This document shows positions 33,068 to 33,442 of a stretch of DNA of 33,442 bases, piece by piece. The notes under the pieces were generated by a model. It saw only the letters and a program-made list of their open reading frames with translations. It did no database searches and was not told where the DNA came from. The DNA comes from Akkermansiaceae bacterium (GTDB lineage: Bacteria > Verrucomicrobiota > Verrucomicrobiia > Verrucomicrobiales > Akkermansiaceae), in assembly GCA_903888515.1 (NCBI GenBank), contig CAISTY010000248.1, forward strand, positions 1-33,442, written 5' to 3'. The position numbers and the translations under genes were made by a program. The stretch's first letter is position 1, and each line of letters opens with the position of its first letter.

Positions 33068-33442
33068 ATGCCCAACTCATGCCCCCCATCCAATCCATCG
33101 GCTACCCCGCCCCCGTCCCCGGCACGCCAGCGTTTCCTCCAGCGCCTCGACGCTCTGTCCATCAAGCCCACCACCCATGAGTATTACGTCCGCTAGGCCG
33201 AGGCTTGGAACAAAGCTCTTGGCCACCGATCCGCCGAACGCACCCATGCCTTCTTCGATGCCCTCGGGCGCACCGCACATCTTGCCGACTGGCAATTCCT
33301 GGGGGGGGCGTCGGCGTCCCGCCGGCTGTGTTAGGCATCCTGCCGAACACTTTTCTGCGAATGCTCAGCCAAAGGCGCATCCTCGCCCATGAGATTCTAA
33401 CGATCCCATGGGCCGCCACCTACGATTGGCAGGGCCTTGCCG
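33068..33442 (+). pseudogene. Integrase/tyrosine-recombinase-like N-terminus with stop and insertion (fragment B)
   Basis: From the ATG at 33068 the frame reads SPARQRFLQRLDAL, then KPTTHEYYVR, then an in-frame TAG at about 33194-33196, then AEAWNKALGHRSAERTHAFF and LADWQFL. The TAG stands where a Trp (TGG) would fit. After WQFL at about 33300 a GC-rich block of roughly 75 bp breaks the frame. The protein resumes in another frame as RILAHEILTIPWAATYDWQG and runs off the window edge. The helical SAM-like pattern suggests the core-binding region of a phage- or integron-type tyrosine recombinase. The catalytic domain would lie outside the window. Both the stop and the insertion say the gene is dead. 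Confidence 0.6.

Noticed and set aside
33177..33392. Open frame near the right edge
   Set aside because: It is an out-of-frame reading of the integrase pseudogene. The frame with homology between fragments A and B is the one starting at 33068.

Overview
The window most likely comes from a member of the Verrucomicrobiota. The base composition is high-GC (roughly 60 %). The pointers are a fused MurC-MurB cell-wall enzyme, an FtsZ with a very long linker, a secreted helical protein built on 'W..DP.AA' repeats, an interstrain-style integrase fragment, and intergenic spaces filled with degenerate heptamer repeats. This placement is inferred from gene content. There is no rRNA or other marker in the window to settle it, and I recognise no tRNA or rRNA gene.

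From left to right: (1) 1-532 is non-coding and ends in a composite 68-bp plus 12-bp tandem array. (2) 533-6038, minus strand, is a complete bidirectional NAD-linked [NiFe]-hydrogenase operon, hoxE-F-U-Y-H, followed by the large-subunit maturation protease. No hyp cofactor-assembly genes are present. (3) 6227-6898, minus strand, is a DUF374 acyltransferase. (4) 7223-15514, plus strand, is the distal half of a division and cell-wall (dcw) cluster: murG, murC-murB fusion, ddl, ftsQ, ftsA, ftsZ. (5) 15538-22258, minus strand and convergent with ftsZ, is a complete four-gene Wadjet anti-plasmid operon, jetA-B-C-D. (6) 22366-28165 is mostly plus strand: a Tat-exported Gfo/Idh/MocA oxidoreductase, a repeat protein, ndk, a 3D-domain lipoprotein (minus), an RlmB-type rRNA methyltransferase and a metallophosphoesterase. 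(7) 28162-31904, minus strand, holds a squalene/phytoene-synthase-family enzyme, a large signal peptidase I and an MFS transporter. (8) 32152-33442 is a small cupin followed by a decayed zone with two fragments of the same integrase-like protein and several repeat families.

Three functional systems stand out. The hydrogenase operon is an electron valve: HoxYH handles H2, HoxEFU handles NAD(H), and HoxW cleaves the HoxH tail. The dcw block makes lipid-linked peptidoglycan precursors and the Z-ring. The Wadjet operon encodes an SMC-like motor complex (JetABC) and a nuclease (JetD), known from studied relatives to destroy small circular plasmids.

The least explained signals are not genes. Heptamer-period repeats, with a different sequence at almost every site, occupy at least nine intergenic places, often touch gene ends and sometimes supply the stop codon. 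The hexamer TGTTAG/CTAACA occurs about thirty times by eye, more than base composition would predict. Most genes also lack a visible Shine-Dalgarno sequence. FtsZ has Gly where the T7 loop normally carries a catalytic Asp.
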